Shown here: positions 23,645 to 36,299 of the stretch, piece after piece
Numbering within the stretch: the first letter of the stretch is position 1
How the letters are laid out: every line of letters starts with the position of its first letter
Source: Dillenia suffruticosa
Lineage: Eukaryota > Streptophyta > Magnoliopsida > Dilleniales > Dilleniaceae
Assembly (NCBI GenBank): GCA_033439265.1
Contig: JAVTVX010000015.1
Coordinates: forward strand, 25,349,947-25,413,946
Length of the DNA stretch: 64,000 nucleotides
Direction of reading: 5' to 3'
Made by a program: the position numbers and the translations under genes
The notes under the pieces: model-generated
What the model was told of the DNA's origin: nothing
The model's database searches: none
Seen by the model: only the letters and a program-made list of their open reading frames with translations

Positions 23645-26600
23645 TCACCTTACTATGGTACGTTTCGGTGTAGAATGGTATAGCATCAGTAAGTTTTAGT
23701 ATGATAAGCGGTTGGGGGATGGTGGTGCCTTCTTAGTGGGAGCTCAGTGCTCTTGAAATAATTGGTTTTGGATATCTGTGAGGTGTTTAGTTTGATGAAA
23801 TAGACAAAAAGTTACGAGCATTAAAGAGATCATTGAGTAGTTTATTCTGATTTATTTTATCATTACATAAAGAGTCATTATGAAACTGAATTTGTTAATA
23901 TAATTTGATTTTATAGTTTGAGAATAGTGTTGCTCATTTGCTAATAAGGGCATCGTGCTCTAAATTAGGTTTGGAGCTTTAGATCCTTCCTCTCCTCCCA
24001 TGCACTTCATTATTTTTGTGCTATTCACACTGTGTTTTCTTATACACACGAGAGATTCGAATATGAGATCTTTAAAGGTTAATCAGCTCTATAAGTGAAG
24101 GAAGTTATGATATGGGCTGCTTAAAAGACATATGTAACACGACTTACCCCCTCTTCGGTGCAAAAAAAAAAAAAAAAGGGAAATGAGAGAACACATTCTA
24201 GGAGAGAGGGAGAGGAAAGAAAACCTAAATATTGATTTAAAGACTTCATGAAAATGTCATTAGAATTTCAATTGGAAGAGTTAAAATTAGGGAACAATTA
24301 TTTTAGAGAAAAAAAGTTGTTATTGTTAGAAATTCTATTAGTCATTAAGTAAACCATCACCTCATAAAATCATAGCGTTTTTATATTTTTTAAACACCTT
24401 GCATTCTTGAAATTTTATAGTTTTGGTCTCAAAACCAAGACAACTTCAGTAATTCAATAAAATCTTTTTGTGCTTCCTAAAGTCGCTGCATCCGTTCTCT
24501 CTCTTTCTCTACTTATATATACATTATTTAAACTTAAAACTGAATATAACTTTTGATTTTTTTTTTTTTTTTTTAACAACTATTCACTTTTTACATCTTG
24601 TCTTTCTCTTTCTTTTATATTCTCGATCTCTTCTGTCTCTCATCTCAATGGTCAATCATTGATCTGGATTTGTATTGAGAAAACATAAAGAAAAAAGACA
24701 AAAGAAGGAAGAAAGAGAAAGACACAGACAGAAAAGAAAAGAGTGAAACAGGAAGATAAATAAAGTCATATCATCATCACCAAATAAGGACCAAATAAGG
24801 AGAGGGGAACAAAGATATAGAAGAGGAATAGAGAGAGATCAAGCAAGTCACTTGCTTGATCAATCGACGAGAGAGAGAGAGAGAGAGAGAGAGATGGGAA
24901 AAAATAGAGGATGGAGAGGAAGAGAGAGTATGGCTGGCCCCAAACATTTCCTAATAAAACTTACAGACACATTCTTCATTTCACCCACAACGAGTACCAT
25001 TCTGAAATTCTGTCAAGGTTTCTAATTTTTATACTTTAATCATGATGCAACTGTAGACTAATCATTTGATCTTAAGAGTCACGATACCTCAAATTTTCCT
25101 AAACTATGTCTTCTTTTGTTATGGGTGAACTTTAGAGCTCCGTTGTGTGCATAGGCCCCCTTCCAGACCAGAAGAAAGAAAAGGGAAATCATATGTGGTT
25201 GCACCAAATTTTGTGTTCAACGCAAAGTTCTGGGCAGTCAAGAATTGTCATGTCCCAAAAAATAGTTGTACCATTCATGCAGGCTTCATTTTGTCTCCAC
25301 ATTCTCTAACTTGAAGCTATGAAAGCATAACCAACCAACCGGCCCTTGTGCTCCCTTCTTTTCATGCAGAAACTCATGAAACATGGTGGCAGCGACCAGT
25401 CACATCAATGAACATTTTAAAACAAAAGGTACAAGAATGAAAATGCTTATTTTTTTATTTTTATTTTTAAAAAAGATAAAATGTAATTAATGACGTGTAT
25501 GAATTGTTAACATCACAGCGTACCAATAAGTTTATGCCCTATATATCCTTCGTTGTTCGATAGAAATGTATAAATAAAAATTATATTTTATTATTGCATG
25601 CAAATGTGTGTGTGTGTCTGTGACATTCATTCTTATTAGGAAATTTCAAAGTTTCTGCGTAATAAATAAATAAATAAAATTTTCATAGTTTTTCTATACC
25701 ATTTTACGTTAGATTATTTAATCTAATGTTAGTAATATATAAAATAATTATATATTTGAATTGTCATTTAAAATATAATTTTAATAAAAATAATCTATTA
25801 CAGGTATTTGATACTAGATCTTAATGTATACGAAAGAGTGTGAAATTTATAAATGTATAGAGATCAAATAGTCTTTCTTATTATATGATGCTTAGAATAG
25901 AAATACTATAAAGATAAAGACTGATTTTGAAATCATAGACAATTATTTTAAAAGAATTGTAGTCCCAAGATTTAGCGCATCCCGTTACTCTTTTGGATCA
26001 AAGATCCAAAAGGCTAAAGGTTTGCAATTGACCGACGGTTTAGTAGAATATAGTATTAGATCTCTTAATTAAGATTACGATTCGTGACTTAAGTATGGAA
26101 CAAACTATATTGGGAGAGTAATCTCTTAATGGGTCACCGCAAATTTTGAACCAAATTAATCAGAATAAGATTTCAAATACCGATCGGTATACTATCCAAA
26201 AAAGTATTTACAATTGAATCAGCACACTCCTTGAAAATCATCAAATAAGATTTGAAAAGTATGGATTTAGGTATGCTCTCCTCCGATTATATTTTTTGGT
26301 TATTCGTAATTCTTTTAATGGTTTGGAATATAAAAATAGCATTGTTTATTTTATTTATTGATAATGGATTTTATTAAATAAGTATAGGCCGTTGAAATCA
26401 AAAGGGTTGAAGAATTTCAGATGGTTATTCGTTTGAACTTAACCCAATAATTATCGTATCATATTTTATTTTCAACAAAAATGTTTTAAAAACAGTGGGA
26501 GGCCAAAATCTGTCATTTTGTCTAGCAATAGATTTATCATTTCGAGGGTCATTCAATTTTTCTTGAAAAGAGTTTATGGCGTTTGATGCAATCAACTTTT

Positions 26601-27284
26601 CTTCAATGATGCTATGAATATTATTATTTTTTTAAAAAAAATTACAAGTATGAAGAGATCATTGTGAAATTATTTTTCAAGTTAAAATAATTTTTAAATA
26701 GAAAATAAAGGGTAATTTAATAGATAATAATATTTAATTGAATTTTACACTTTTACCTTTTAGTTCCAAACAAAAAATTTCATTCATAAATGAATTCCAT
26801 GAATATGAACTGTTTCCCTCGCTACATGCATAAAAGTCCATACCCATATAGATTCTAGATCATCGATTATGGTTTAGAAGTGTTCTAACCTATTGTCTGC
26901 TTCACACCGTGTAGGGTGGTAGACAAGGAGGATTCGGCTCGGTTGGAGGAGGATAACGGAGTTAGAAACCCGAGTCCCTCTATAATCCTTGTAGGTATCA
27001 ATAACCATGAAATTATGATTATTTGATCGTTTCATCACACAAGAAATAGTGATCCCTGGTCACGGCTCCATAGATATCAATATTCATCCATACTTATGAG
27101 AATTTTCAAAAAGTCCCTAAAAGCCCTTTTCGAGGATTGAGGCCAAATGGGTAGCAAGTCAATTAGAATGGTCGGCTGGAGGTGAGAGGGAATCGTGGTA
27201 AGCATGGTTTTTATCAACCACAACAGCCCCCATGGACAAAATAAAGATTTTGGCGAGCTCTAAAGTGGAAATTATTGCTGTAGA
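23645..27284. other. AT-rich intergenic DNA
   Basis: No gene is supported in this stretch. It includes a (GA)n run at 24868-24894, an A16 tract near 24162 and several T-rich runs. At 26130-26175 the words GAACCAAATTAATCAGAATAAG and CAAATACC resemble the SINE 3' segment seen at 23437 and 28009, so a decayed third copy may lie here. Short open frames are unconvincing. Confidence 0.5.
24868..24894. repeat. (GA)n microsatellite
   Basis: About 13 uninterrupted GA units lie in a purine-rich stretch that continues to 24930. Confidence 0.9.
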
Positions 27285-27560
27285 TAGAAGATTTTCCTAT
27301 TTGTTGTCTCAAGAATAGAAGTTCAAAGAGATGATGGAGGTACCTAACCAGAAGCTACTTAGAATAGTGGGTCACCGGCCAAAGACTGGTGCAAGCCTGT
27401 GGTGGGATCATAAAAAACGGGGAAGGCAAGGACCAAAAATGGGTTTGTTAAGAGCTGGTGATAGATGAAACCAATTGCTAATGGCCACATTCTTACTGCT
27501 ACATTACAAGCAACATCCTTTCCAACTCTAACAAAATTGCAGACAAAGTTGTATCTATTT
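27285..27560 (+). pseudogene. Ty3/gypsy gag relic
   Basis: On the + strand the pieces FKEMMEVPNQK, RPKTGASLWWDHKKRGRQGP (around 27370-27430) and, in another frame, LLMATFLLLHYKQHPFQL (27473-27525) resemble the central gypsy Gag region with its SxWWD motif and the FLPPxYxQ segment. Frames change and flanking domains are missing. No LTR was found. Only a degraded fragment remains. Confidence 0.6.
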
Positions 27561-28008
27561 TTTATTGTTGGAAAAAAAAAAAAAACTTATTCAATTGTCT
27601 CATTCAAATCTTTATATTCTGAATGCGTTGGATGATTTCTTCATTCTCAATAGTTGAAAATATATCCTTCCTCCATATATGATATATGCCAACAGACAAT
27701 CATTTAACTATTGACTTGTCATTCAATTGCATAGTCTACTTTTCCCAATATTCATAAAAGAAAAAATTCTACATGATTTTTCATTTCAACCATCTTCTCA
27801 GAAAGCTCACCCATTCCTTGAATTGAAAGTTTTTGTTTTCTATTTTAAACAAGAAAAAGAAAAGAGAAAAATACGAAGTAAGAAATATTTTGTATTTAAT
27901 ATGTAATAGCTGATACATATTTATATACTCATAGTCTCTTACCCTAATAGTAATAAATATATTGTAAGAAATAATAAGTGAATATTGTGTTACCACTTAG
28001 GAAAATGA

Positions 28009-28174
28009 ACCAAATTTTTTGATTGAGTGATCAATGGCATTTTACCCCCTCAATCAGAAATCTCGAGTTTGAACTCTAAAAATGACAAAAAAAGAATTTG
28101 AGAGAGTCAACTCTTACAATACTCGAACCAGATTAATCGGGTAAAGTTTGAATATCAGTGGTGAAAAAAAAAAT
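28009..28174 (+). mobile_element. tRNA-type SINE with target duplication
   Basis: This short insertion lies between imperfect 16-bp direct repeats, CCACTTAGGAAAATGA (27993-28008) and CCACTTACCAAAATGA (28175-28190). It has a box-B-like GAGTTTGAACTCT near 28070 and a run of A at 28163-28173. It shares its 3' segment (CCAGATTAATCGGGTAAAG) with the element at 23437. There is no open frame of note. Confidence 0.7.
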
Positions 28175-28569
28175 CCACTTACCAAAATGACATCAACAAA
28201 AAATTTAAAATAATGAGATTTAAAAATTATTTTCAATTTTTTTTCCCGGGTGAATTTCACTGCGGGGACAATATTAATAAATTAAAGGGATGTCTACAAA
28301 TTTCTTCAAAAAGTCGTGGGGGCCAACCCCACCTCCCCCCAAAAATCAAGGGTCATTCTTAGGTATCAAATGGTACCCAAGGGAAACTTGGGAACCTATT
28401 CACGTTACAAGGTACCCTAGACACTTTCTTTCCCATGTTTTAGCACTTGTGAATTAACTCAACTACTGAATTTTTCAGGGTGGTCGGGCACGGAATAGCA
28501 GCATACCTTGACCGGTGGAACTCTAAAGTAGCATTTGTTATTGGGTAAAAGGGGTCTGTACTATTTTTT

Positions 28570-28930
28570 ATCCTCTCTATACATATTTAATAGGAACCCC
28601 CAAAATTAAAATAACAAACTAAATTAATATGTTTAGTTTTATAATGGGAAAATTAAATTAAATTTTTTTAGTAAGAAAAAGCTTTAAACCAATATATTTA
28701 GAGATTAAAAGAAACAAATTAAATTAATTTTTTTTTAGGAAAAAAACCTTTTGTCTTTAGTTTTAGAGAAATAAATATTGAATTACAGGTTTTTAAGGAA
28801 GGAAAATTTAAAATCAATATGTTTAAAGAGATTAAATTTAAAATAATAGTAATAGATACTTAATATGATTAGATTTAGAGAAAAAAAAATAAATTTGAAT
28901 TTTTAGATTGAGAAAATATAAAATTAGGTG
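28570..28930. repeat. AT-rich quasi-repeat tract
   Basis: Very AT-rich DNA with irregular copies of TTTAGAGATTAAA / GATTTAGAGAAA between AAATTTAAATT tracts. The same words, inverted, fill about 160-720, so the two tracts may be copies of one diverged repeat. It could equally be coincidence of simple composition. Confidence 0.4.
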
Positions 28931-30430
28931 ACGTTTGGTTAAAGAGTATGCAAATCAAGAATAAGTTAAAAACTATATAAATTATTTGAATTAATAGAAT
29001 GAGAATAAGAGTTTTAGGAATGAAACCCTCAAAATATAAGTTTTGTGGAATCCAATTAAATTAATGGATTTTGATGGAAACCCACAAATAAAATCCAAGA
29101 AAAATTCTTGTTACTTTTTACTCACGGATAAATGCCTCCAACTGGTTTTTGTTCTCTTTCTCTACTCTCTTATGTAAAACCTATGTTCGGAAGTAGTAAG
29201 AAGAATAAAAAGAAGAAGAACTAATGAGGAGCCAAGAGGCAAAGATGATAGAGAGATTGTTGCTGAAGGAAAGCTTGTTGCATCAAGGCTTATTGTTGTT
29301 GCTTCAGCCTCTAATGCTGTATTTCTTTCTCTCTCTGGCCTTCTATAGATTTTCCTCACTACCTTCTTTCGAGGGTTAGGGTTTAGAGTCTCTTTCGACT
29401 TGAACAAGGATAAATCGGTTGAATGATTTGCTTTCGAGGGCTAGGGTAAGAAAATGGATTGATTGAATGGTTGAATAAATCGGTTGAATGATTTGTTTGA
29501 CTTAAGTTTGGATCGATTGAATGCTTATGCGGTTATTCGATTATTTGGTACTTATTCTAAATTTTATTGTCTAAGTTGGTCGAATAGCCTGATTAGGTGG
29601 TTGAATGGTCTAAAGTTAAAAACTAGATTCTGGGCGAATTGTCAACTTATTCATTCAACTGTTTTCTATGTTTTCTTGAGAAATTAGTCGAATATAGTTT
29701 ATAATTGTCGAATGGCTTAGTTCTATGGTTGATTTCCAAAGTTTTGTGGACTAATTTCTTAGTTTGTTTTGTTTATTATCAAAACCTAAATATATCAACA
29801 ATTCTGATTCCGATACCGATTCCAATTCTCAAATGCGAACAAAATGCAACTTTAATGTATTTAGGAAAGAGAGACACCTTTCCTGGTAAAGAGCTCACCC
29901 CTCAAACAACCAACTGCTCTCATCCCTCTTGGCCTCCCTAGGCAACCACAACACTCGTTGTAACCGTGGTTGAGACCTCATTTTGTAGGGGTTTGTTGTT
30001 CTGCAATCAGATATTTATTTGTCAATTTGCTTCCTTTTAGTTTTCATTGTTAATATTCTCTTTCAAAATCTAATCGTAACAAGATCTGATAGTGTGGTCG
30101 CATGTTAGAGTTTTGGTTAGATCATAAAGATCTAATAGTTGTTGGCGTTGTTTTGCCACGTATTTTGTTTTCTTTATTAAATCTCTTTCCTTTATGCAAA
30201 TTGACTTTTAAAATATTGTAAGTTTTTTGTGCATGTGTCTGAGTTGGATCTAGGGATGACAATGGAGCCAATTCCTAACAGGTACTCGGAAGTTCTACCC
30301 ATGGGCAAGTGCGTACAATGTAAAAGATCTCCCACACGAGTTGGTGTATGTAGCCTTTTCACCTGCAAATTGACCCTTAAATTATTTAAATTAAAAAATT
30401 TATAATATTTTTAAAGAGAATGTTTATAGT
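28931..30430. other. Intergenic DNA, no gene seen
   Basis: The phrase AATCGGTTGAATGATTTG occurs at about 29412 and again at 29477. TAGGGATGACAATGG at 30252, a phrase common at the ends of plant transposons, precedes the Tat-type LTR by about 180 bases. The 81-codon frame at 29162-29407 (-) has no recognised domain. Confidence 0.45.
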
Positions 30431-31295
30431 TGATGGTATAGGGCCCAATGGCCCACAACCATAATGCTCACGGACTGTTGAGTCCACTAGATACCAACTA
30501 TTAAGCCCACGAGCTACTGAGTAACCACTCGATAGGTCGATCAGCTGAGCAACTGAGACGACAAAGCAGACGCTCAGTCAGACTCTCTTGATTAAATCTC
30601 TTGGTTACTACCGTGTGATCTTCTATCAAGTGACCGCTCAATAAATACCCAAGACAACCAAGCAAATACTCAGTCGAACTCTCTCGATTAAACCTCTTAA
30701 CTACAACCGAGTGATCTTCCATCGAGCAACTATTGAACAACATCTCTCAAAGCAAATCAAGATCATGATTACATGAGATACGAAATATCTTAAATCCCAA
30801 AAGTAATCTCTTCCGATAAGGAAGGAAACCTCCATAATAATTTGAATTTTCCTTAATCCCATAAGATCCAAAACCTCCTAAAGGTCTAAAATCTCTTAAT
30901 AATTTTTTATTACAATTCTTATAATCTCGAAAGATTTCTAATGATCTCTCCATAAGGTAATTAGAGCTTTCACACCTTTAAACATACAAGTGGCTTGTGG
31001 TGTATACAAATGCTATTATACTAAGTAAAGGTCACCCACCCGGTTTATTCTTTCTACACTACATACACGCATTACATAGAGACAACATAGGGCAAAAAAT
31101 CGCAGCTCTTCTCAGTATATTCTCTCTTTTGTTTTTACCCTTTCTGACTTGAGTACCAAAGCTTCCTCCATCAGACCACTTTCAGCTAGTATTTTGTAGG
31201 TTTTTCCATCTACGAAGATCCAACAAACGCATCAGCACCAATTCCCTACTCAATCAGTAGAATAGTTTATCTGTGGAGCAAACCCATCTCCAACA
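30431..31295 (+). repeat. Probable LTR of the Tat-type element
   Basis: The block begins TGATGGTATAGGGCCCAATG and ends CTCCAACA, next to the primer-like site. Inside, a unit of about 95 bp is present twice in diverged form (from about 30570 and 30665), each holding CTCAGTC...ACTCTCT...GATTAAA and GTGATCTTC. The outer end is uncertain because there is no second LTR. Confidence 0.5.
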
Positions 31296-32165
31296 GATTG
31301 ACACCATTTGTAGGAACAGACTAACTATTTAGCTAAAGAAACTTCATGCCCTATTTCATTGTCTTTTCCATCACTATGCCACCAAAAGTTTTGGTTCACC
31401 AGAGAAAACTCTTGCATGCAACAACCTCAAATTGTGCCATCGGTCACACATGTATTCTAGAAGACCGAGACTCAGGCACAGAGACCTATGCTTCTAAGGA
31501 AGTTTTCACCGCACACGCTGAGAAGGGGTAAAAGAGGAAAAAAAACCAATGATTTGCTTTCGACAACAACGATCTAGTAGGAGTAGATCTAAATTGACAG
31601 GACCCACTGGTCATCACCACCAAAATAGGCTAGTACGTCATAAAAAGAGTCTTCTTCGACTAAGGGACAAGCTATGATCTCCTCTGTTGAGACGCCTTCT
31701 AGCAATTAGGCTTCAGCCAGGCACACCTTCAACCCCACATTGGACCTATGAGGGGACTCTTTGACGAGTGGCTATACCCAGAGGATACTAACTTGCTCCC
31801 AGTAAGCTTGGAAAAGTCGCCCAACCATGTTACCACCACAACCACTTTTAATATGGTCAAATTGTTGTTCCCTTACAGCGCCATCCTAGGGTACCCCAGT
31901 TTAGATAGTTTGGAAGCCTTGCCTAGTAGAAAACACATAAAGGTTAAATTTAGAACATATTTTAGCATTGAAACACTTGATTGCAATCCTGACTCACCGA
32001 GCGCCTTGGTGCCATAGAAGGAAAAGAAGAATCTCTCCATAGAACCATAGAACTTAGAGACGATACCGAATAAGTTGTTAAATCCAAGCTCGATGAAGTG
32101 GTGATTGAGGTCCCGATCTCGAACATGCTTGGACAAACTGTTCAAATTGGAACCCATCTACGGAC
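30431..32165 (+). mobile_element. Tat-type Ty3/gypsy fragment (5' LTR, gag start, protease)
   Basis: An LTR-like block (30431-31295) is followed by a primer-site-like GATTGACACCATTTGTAGGA, the position and shape of the Tat-lineage site. A short gag start follows (MPPKVLVHQRK at 31376), then after a large deletion the protease region at about 31559-32030. There the pieces DDLVGVDLN, DPLVITTKIG, PYSAILGYPSLDSLEALPSR and, near 32100, VQIGTHL match the Tat-type protease and the linker before reverse transcriptase. Stops replace several residues, including at the protease active site. The fragment ends where chromovirus sequence begins at about 32166. Confidence 0.7.
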
Positions 32166-32950
32166 ACATCTATGAGACGTCAATGCAAATTCAAGAACCT
32201 CAACTTGATCATATCAGCAAAAGAAGATAAAAGGCAAAAACTAAAGGAAGCAAAGAAGACAGAAGAACTTTGTCGGGGAGGCTATAAATGTGTCATTATA
32301 TGCTCTTTCTAATTCTCGAAATAGAAAGACTATAGCATTACAAAGCACACTCTGTGGAATGATTATAACAATGTTAGTCGACACCAGAAATTCTAATAGC
32401 TTCCTTAATCAAATACTGGTGGAAGAACTCAAAATTTAGTCTAAAGTAGATGACCTCTCCATTTTGTTCTTATAAATGGTAGCAAAAGAAATAGCTATAA
32501 CAGTATTAAGGGGTGAAATGGAATACCCAAATATACAACTTCTCTTTTAATTTAAGAGTAATCAACCCAGAAGGTTGGGACATAATCTTGGAGGTAGACT
32601 TGATGTATAATTTAAGTCCTATCACCTTTGATTTTAAACAGCTTCAAGTTAAGTTTGCCAATGTAGAAAATGAAATAGTGTTCGCAGGCCAAGTAGAATG
32701 CTTAGTAATGAAGCTGGTGAGGGGAAAAGATACTAAGAAATTCAAAAAAATACAATTGTAAAGCTATGTCACCACTATCATCAACTTACAAAAACAATGG
32801 TTAGATGCCAGAACGAACTTCAAAGTTACTCCAATAGTTCGAGGATATCATTTCTACACCAAAATCACTATCACTAGAAAGATCTCATGACCACCTCATT
32901 CCTCTTTAGCCAAACTCCTAACCTTTTATACTTAGATTACCTTATTCATA
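32166..32950 (+). pseudogene. Chromovirus gag-end/protease fragment
   Basis: This piece resembles the same chromovirus family as 2447-4581 and 40121-45370. FKNLNLIISAKE is near 32182, VSLYALSNSRNRKTIALQ is near 32293, and a protease-like LVDTRNSNSFLNQ is near 32372 where the active-site Gly is Arg. Then come YNFSFNLRVINPEGWDIILE (32525 onward) and VRGKDTKKF. A last SLERSHDHLIPL is near 32869. It is flanked by the Tat-type piece on the left and an antisense copia LTR on the right, so both ends are truncations. Confidence 0.8.
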
Positions 32951-32953
32951 GAA

Positions 32954-33507
32954 TGTTAGATCCTATATTGCAAACCAAATGCAACAGTGGAAAAATAATT
33001 CAAGAAAAAATGATCGAATGTATCTACGGTCATTCTCGATTCCGATGATCTTTGACAATTGTGATGGCGCCAAGGTGATTTTGGTACGTTCACAGATTCC
33101 AACGATCTCTGACAATTATGATAACACCAAATGGCATGCTCAAGCCTTCTAAGCCCTCAATTTCTTTCAATAGATTGTGTGAAGACTTGAAATTGGATTT
33201 AGGGACCCAATTCATTAGGAGGAGATTTATATAGACTCTCAACCATCAAAGAGTCTTTAAAACCCCATAATTGTAACCCTCGAATATTGCTGGTCATAAT
33301 GAGAATTTAATCAAAAATGTATAACCGAAAACAAGATTAATTGTGTGAAGGCTTGAATGGGACATCTAAATGTGGCCAAATGCATCCCAATTCAAATCCC
33401 TTCCATTATTCATCACATTAATTCTTCTTTGGTTATGTTTTCCCATTAACTTTATTTTGAATGCATTAACAACCATTCATAGGATTTGAATTTCAAAATT
33501 CCTAGCA
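32954..33507 (-). repeat. 3' LTR of copia-2
   Basis: On the minus strand it starts TGCTAGGAATTTTGAAATTC and ends ATAGGATCTAACA, with TG...CA ends. Its start is fixed by the adjoining polypurine tract. Its end is set by the TAACA terminus and is less certain. Confidence 0.65.
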
Positions 33508-33779
33508 TTCTCCCACTTGGCCCAGCAAACCGACTTGAGATAAAAACCAAGTCAACTTTGTATGAAAATAGAGTACATGAGTCATGGCGGCAAGTCCTCT
33601 AAAAGCGAGTATTGTCTTCCGTGTACTACGATACACTCAATTTTCTAATCTTTGGTGACATTTACTTTGTGAATAAACCTTACATTTATTCGGAATCCAA
33701 ACTTGATGAATTTATTTCAAGACAACAATATATGCACAACTTTATTGAAAAAATTCAACTCTGGGTTTTATTTAAATAA

Positions 33780-36155
33780 GGCAATAAACCCATATTTACA
33801 ACATGATCGCTAAACCTATTTGGTGGTATGCCTTTGATTAAGGGATTGGCCAATATACAATCAGTGCTAATATGTTAGATTATAACTTTATTTTCCAACA
33901 CTCTTTCCCTAATAGCTAAGTACTTTATGTCGATGTGCATATTTCGACTACCACTCTATTATTATTAGCAAAAAATACAGCAGCTAAATTATCACAAAAT
34001 ATATATAATGGTTTAGGTATAAAATCTAAAACCCTAATCCCGGATATGAAACTCTTGAACCACACCGCATGTGACGTAGTCTCAAAATACGCCACGAACT
34101 CAACTTCTATAGTAGAGGTCGCAGTCAATGTCTGCTTAGCACTCATCCACGATACAGCTCCATCGACCATCATAAAGATGTAACCCGACGTTGATTTTCG
34201 GGAATCAACACAGCTGGCAAAATTCGAATCCGAGTACCCGACTACTTCCAGATTGTCGATTCTTTTATATGTAAGCATGTGTTTCTTGGTGTCTTGTAGA
34301 TATCTCAACACCTTCTTTGCAGTCTTCCAATATTCCAAACCCGGGTTACTTTGTTTTCTACCTAACATCCCCACAACATGCTATATTAGGTCTTGTGCAG
34401 ACCTATACATACATGAGACTTCCAATAACAGAAGCATATGGGATGTTAACCATCTGTTTCTTTTCCAAATCTATCTTAGGGTATTGGTTTAAATTGAACT
34501 TATCTCCTTTCACAATCGAAGTTATACTTGATGAACAGTTCTCCATTCTATATCTCTTAAGAACTTTGTTGATTTAAGTCTCTTGAGATAGTTCTAAAAT
34601 CTTATGGAATCTATCTTGATGTATCTTTATGCCGATGATATAAAACGCATCACCTAAATCTTTCATCTCAAAGTTCTTACAGAGGAATTGTTTCATCTCA
34701 TATAACATCCCTTTATCATTTGTGGCAAGTAATATATCATCCATATAAAGGACAAGAAAACAGAATATACTCTCACTGATCTTAAGGTATATGCATTGAT
34801 CCACAATGTTCTCTTCAAAACCGAATGAAGTGACTATAGTGTGAAATTTCAAATACTACTCACGGGAGATTTGTTTTAACCCATATATGGATTTTTTAAA
34901 CTTGCACACCAAATACTCACTACCACTAGGGGAGAATCCTTCAGCTTGACACATGTAAACCTCTTCCTCTAGTTCCCCATTAAGGAAAGCGATTTTTATA
35001 TCTATTGTTATAATTCTAGGTTGAAATATACAACAAATGCCAAAATGATGCGAAAAGAATCTTTCTTGGATACTGAAGAAAATGTCTCCGAGTAATCGAT
35101 TCCCTCCCTTTGATTGAACCCTTTAGCAACAAGTCTGACCTTGTATTTCTCGATATTGCCCAATGAATTTGTCTTAGTTTTGGAAACTCATTTACATCTG
35201 ATAGGTTTTACCCAATTTGGCAATTCTACAAGATCCCAGACTCCGTTGCTCCTTATGGAGTCCATCTCATCTTTCATGGCGTTTAGTCATAAGTTCGAAT
35301 CCCTAAAACTCATGGCTGGTGAAAACGTTTATGGATCCTCTACAGCTCCGACGTTATAATCAGACTCTTGAAAGTATACTACATAATCTTCAGATATAGC
35401 TGACCTTCTTTCTTTAGTAGATCTCTCCTTAATGTAGGTTCAACATTCTCCGTAGGAGAAGGTTGACCAACTTGATCTTGGACAGCTATTTGTGGAATTT
35501 CTTGGCTATCACCTATACTCTGATTTGTGTCTATAGGCACTTGAAAGTGGATGACAACCAACTTGGTACTTGAACATGATGGGATACTTGATGGGTCCTT
35601 TTCAGGAGTTAACTCTCGAAAGCTTTCCCCCCACTGATCAAGTCATTTTCTAGAAATCTAGCATTTTTAGATTCCACAAATCTAGTGTGGTAAGATGGAC
35701 AGTAAAACCGGTATCATTTGGACCTTTCGGCATAATCGACAAAATATCCACTTACAGTTCTTGGATCCTGTTTCTTTTCTCGTGGATTGTAAACCCTTAT
35801 CTTTGTAGGACAACCTCAAATGCGTACATGTCTTAAACTAAGTTTTCAACCTTTAAATAACTTGAAAGGAGTCTTGGCAATTGCTTTGGTTGGAATCCTG
35901 TTTAAGATATACACAGCCATCTTGAGACCTTCAGTCCACAAGAATTTAGGTAATTTAGAGTTAGTCATCATACTCCTAACAATGTCAAGTAAGGTCATGT
36001 TCCTTCTTTCAGCTACGTCATTTTAGTTAGGTGAACTAGGCATGATATTTTGAGCAACAATCACATTTTCTCGAAAGAACTTTGCAAATGGACTGGTACT
36101 TGTCCATCCTCTGTATACCTTACATAGTATTCTCCACTTATATTTGACCTCACGA
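33780..36155 (-). pseudogene. Copia-2 pol: integrase C-part, RT, RNase H
   Basis: On the minus strand: the integrase end carries TEDGQ (near 36107), VAERRNMTLLDIVRSMM (near 36015) and VYNPREKKQDPRTVSGYF (from about 35792). Reverse transcriptase covers about 35360-34570 in several frames, with IEKYKVRLVAKGFNQ, IYGLKQ and an active-site LYMDDILLATND (near 34752). RNase H (34374-33925) has VGYSDSNFASCVDSRKSTSG and FCDNLAAVFF. The tail continues to about 33800. The active-site Asp pair is kept, but stops and frameshifts split the frame at least eight times. Confidence 0.85.
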
Positions 36156-36299
36156 TTTTTATTTGTTTATTGCATTATTTCTCTACTTCTGCCTTAAAAA
36201 CAAACACCTTGGGCATGGGACTAAAAGTGAAAGTTCCAGAGTTGTGACCCCATGGGGGTGCACAAGATGCTTAAAAACCGGAAAAGTTTTTGTTGGATG

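Larger units (their letters stand above)
32954..36155 (-). mobile_element. 5'-truncated Ty1/copia element (copia-2), antisense
   Basis: Read on the minus strand, it runs from the middle of integrase through reverse transcriptase and RNase H to a polypurine tract (CCAAGTGGGAGAA, complement of 33508-33520) and a 3' LTR (33507-32954). Gag, protease and the 5' LTR are missing; it breaks off at about 36155 against the next gypsy piece. No target duplication can be tested. Confidence 0.85.

Noticed and set aside
24468-24662. Phe/Leu-rich + strand frame like a membrane segment
   Set aside because: Lies on T-rich low-complexity DNA; no start context or similarity.
29162-29407. 81-codon minus-strand frame that could be a small protein
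   Set aside because: Ser/Leu-rich, no motif, no splice or promoter support.
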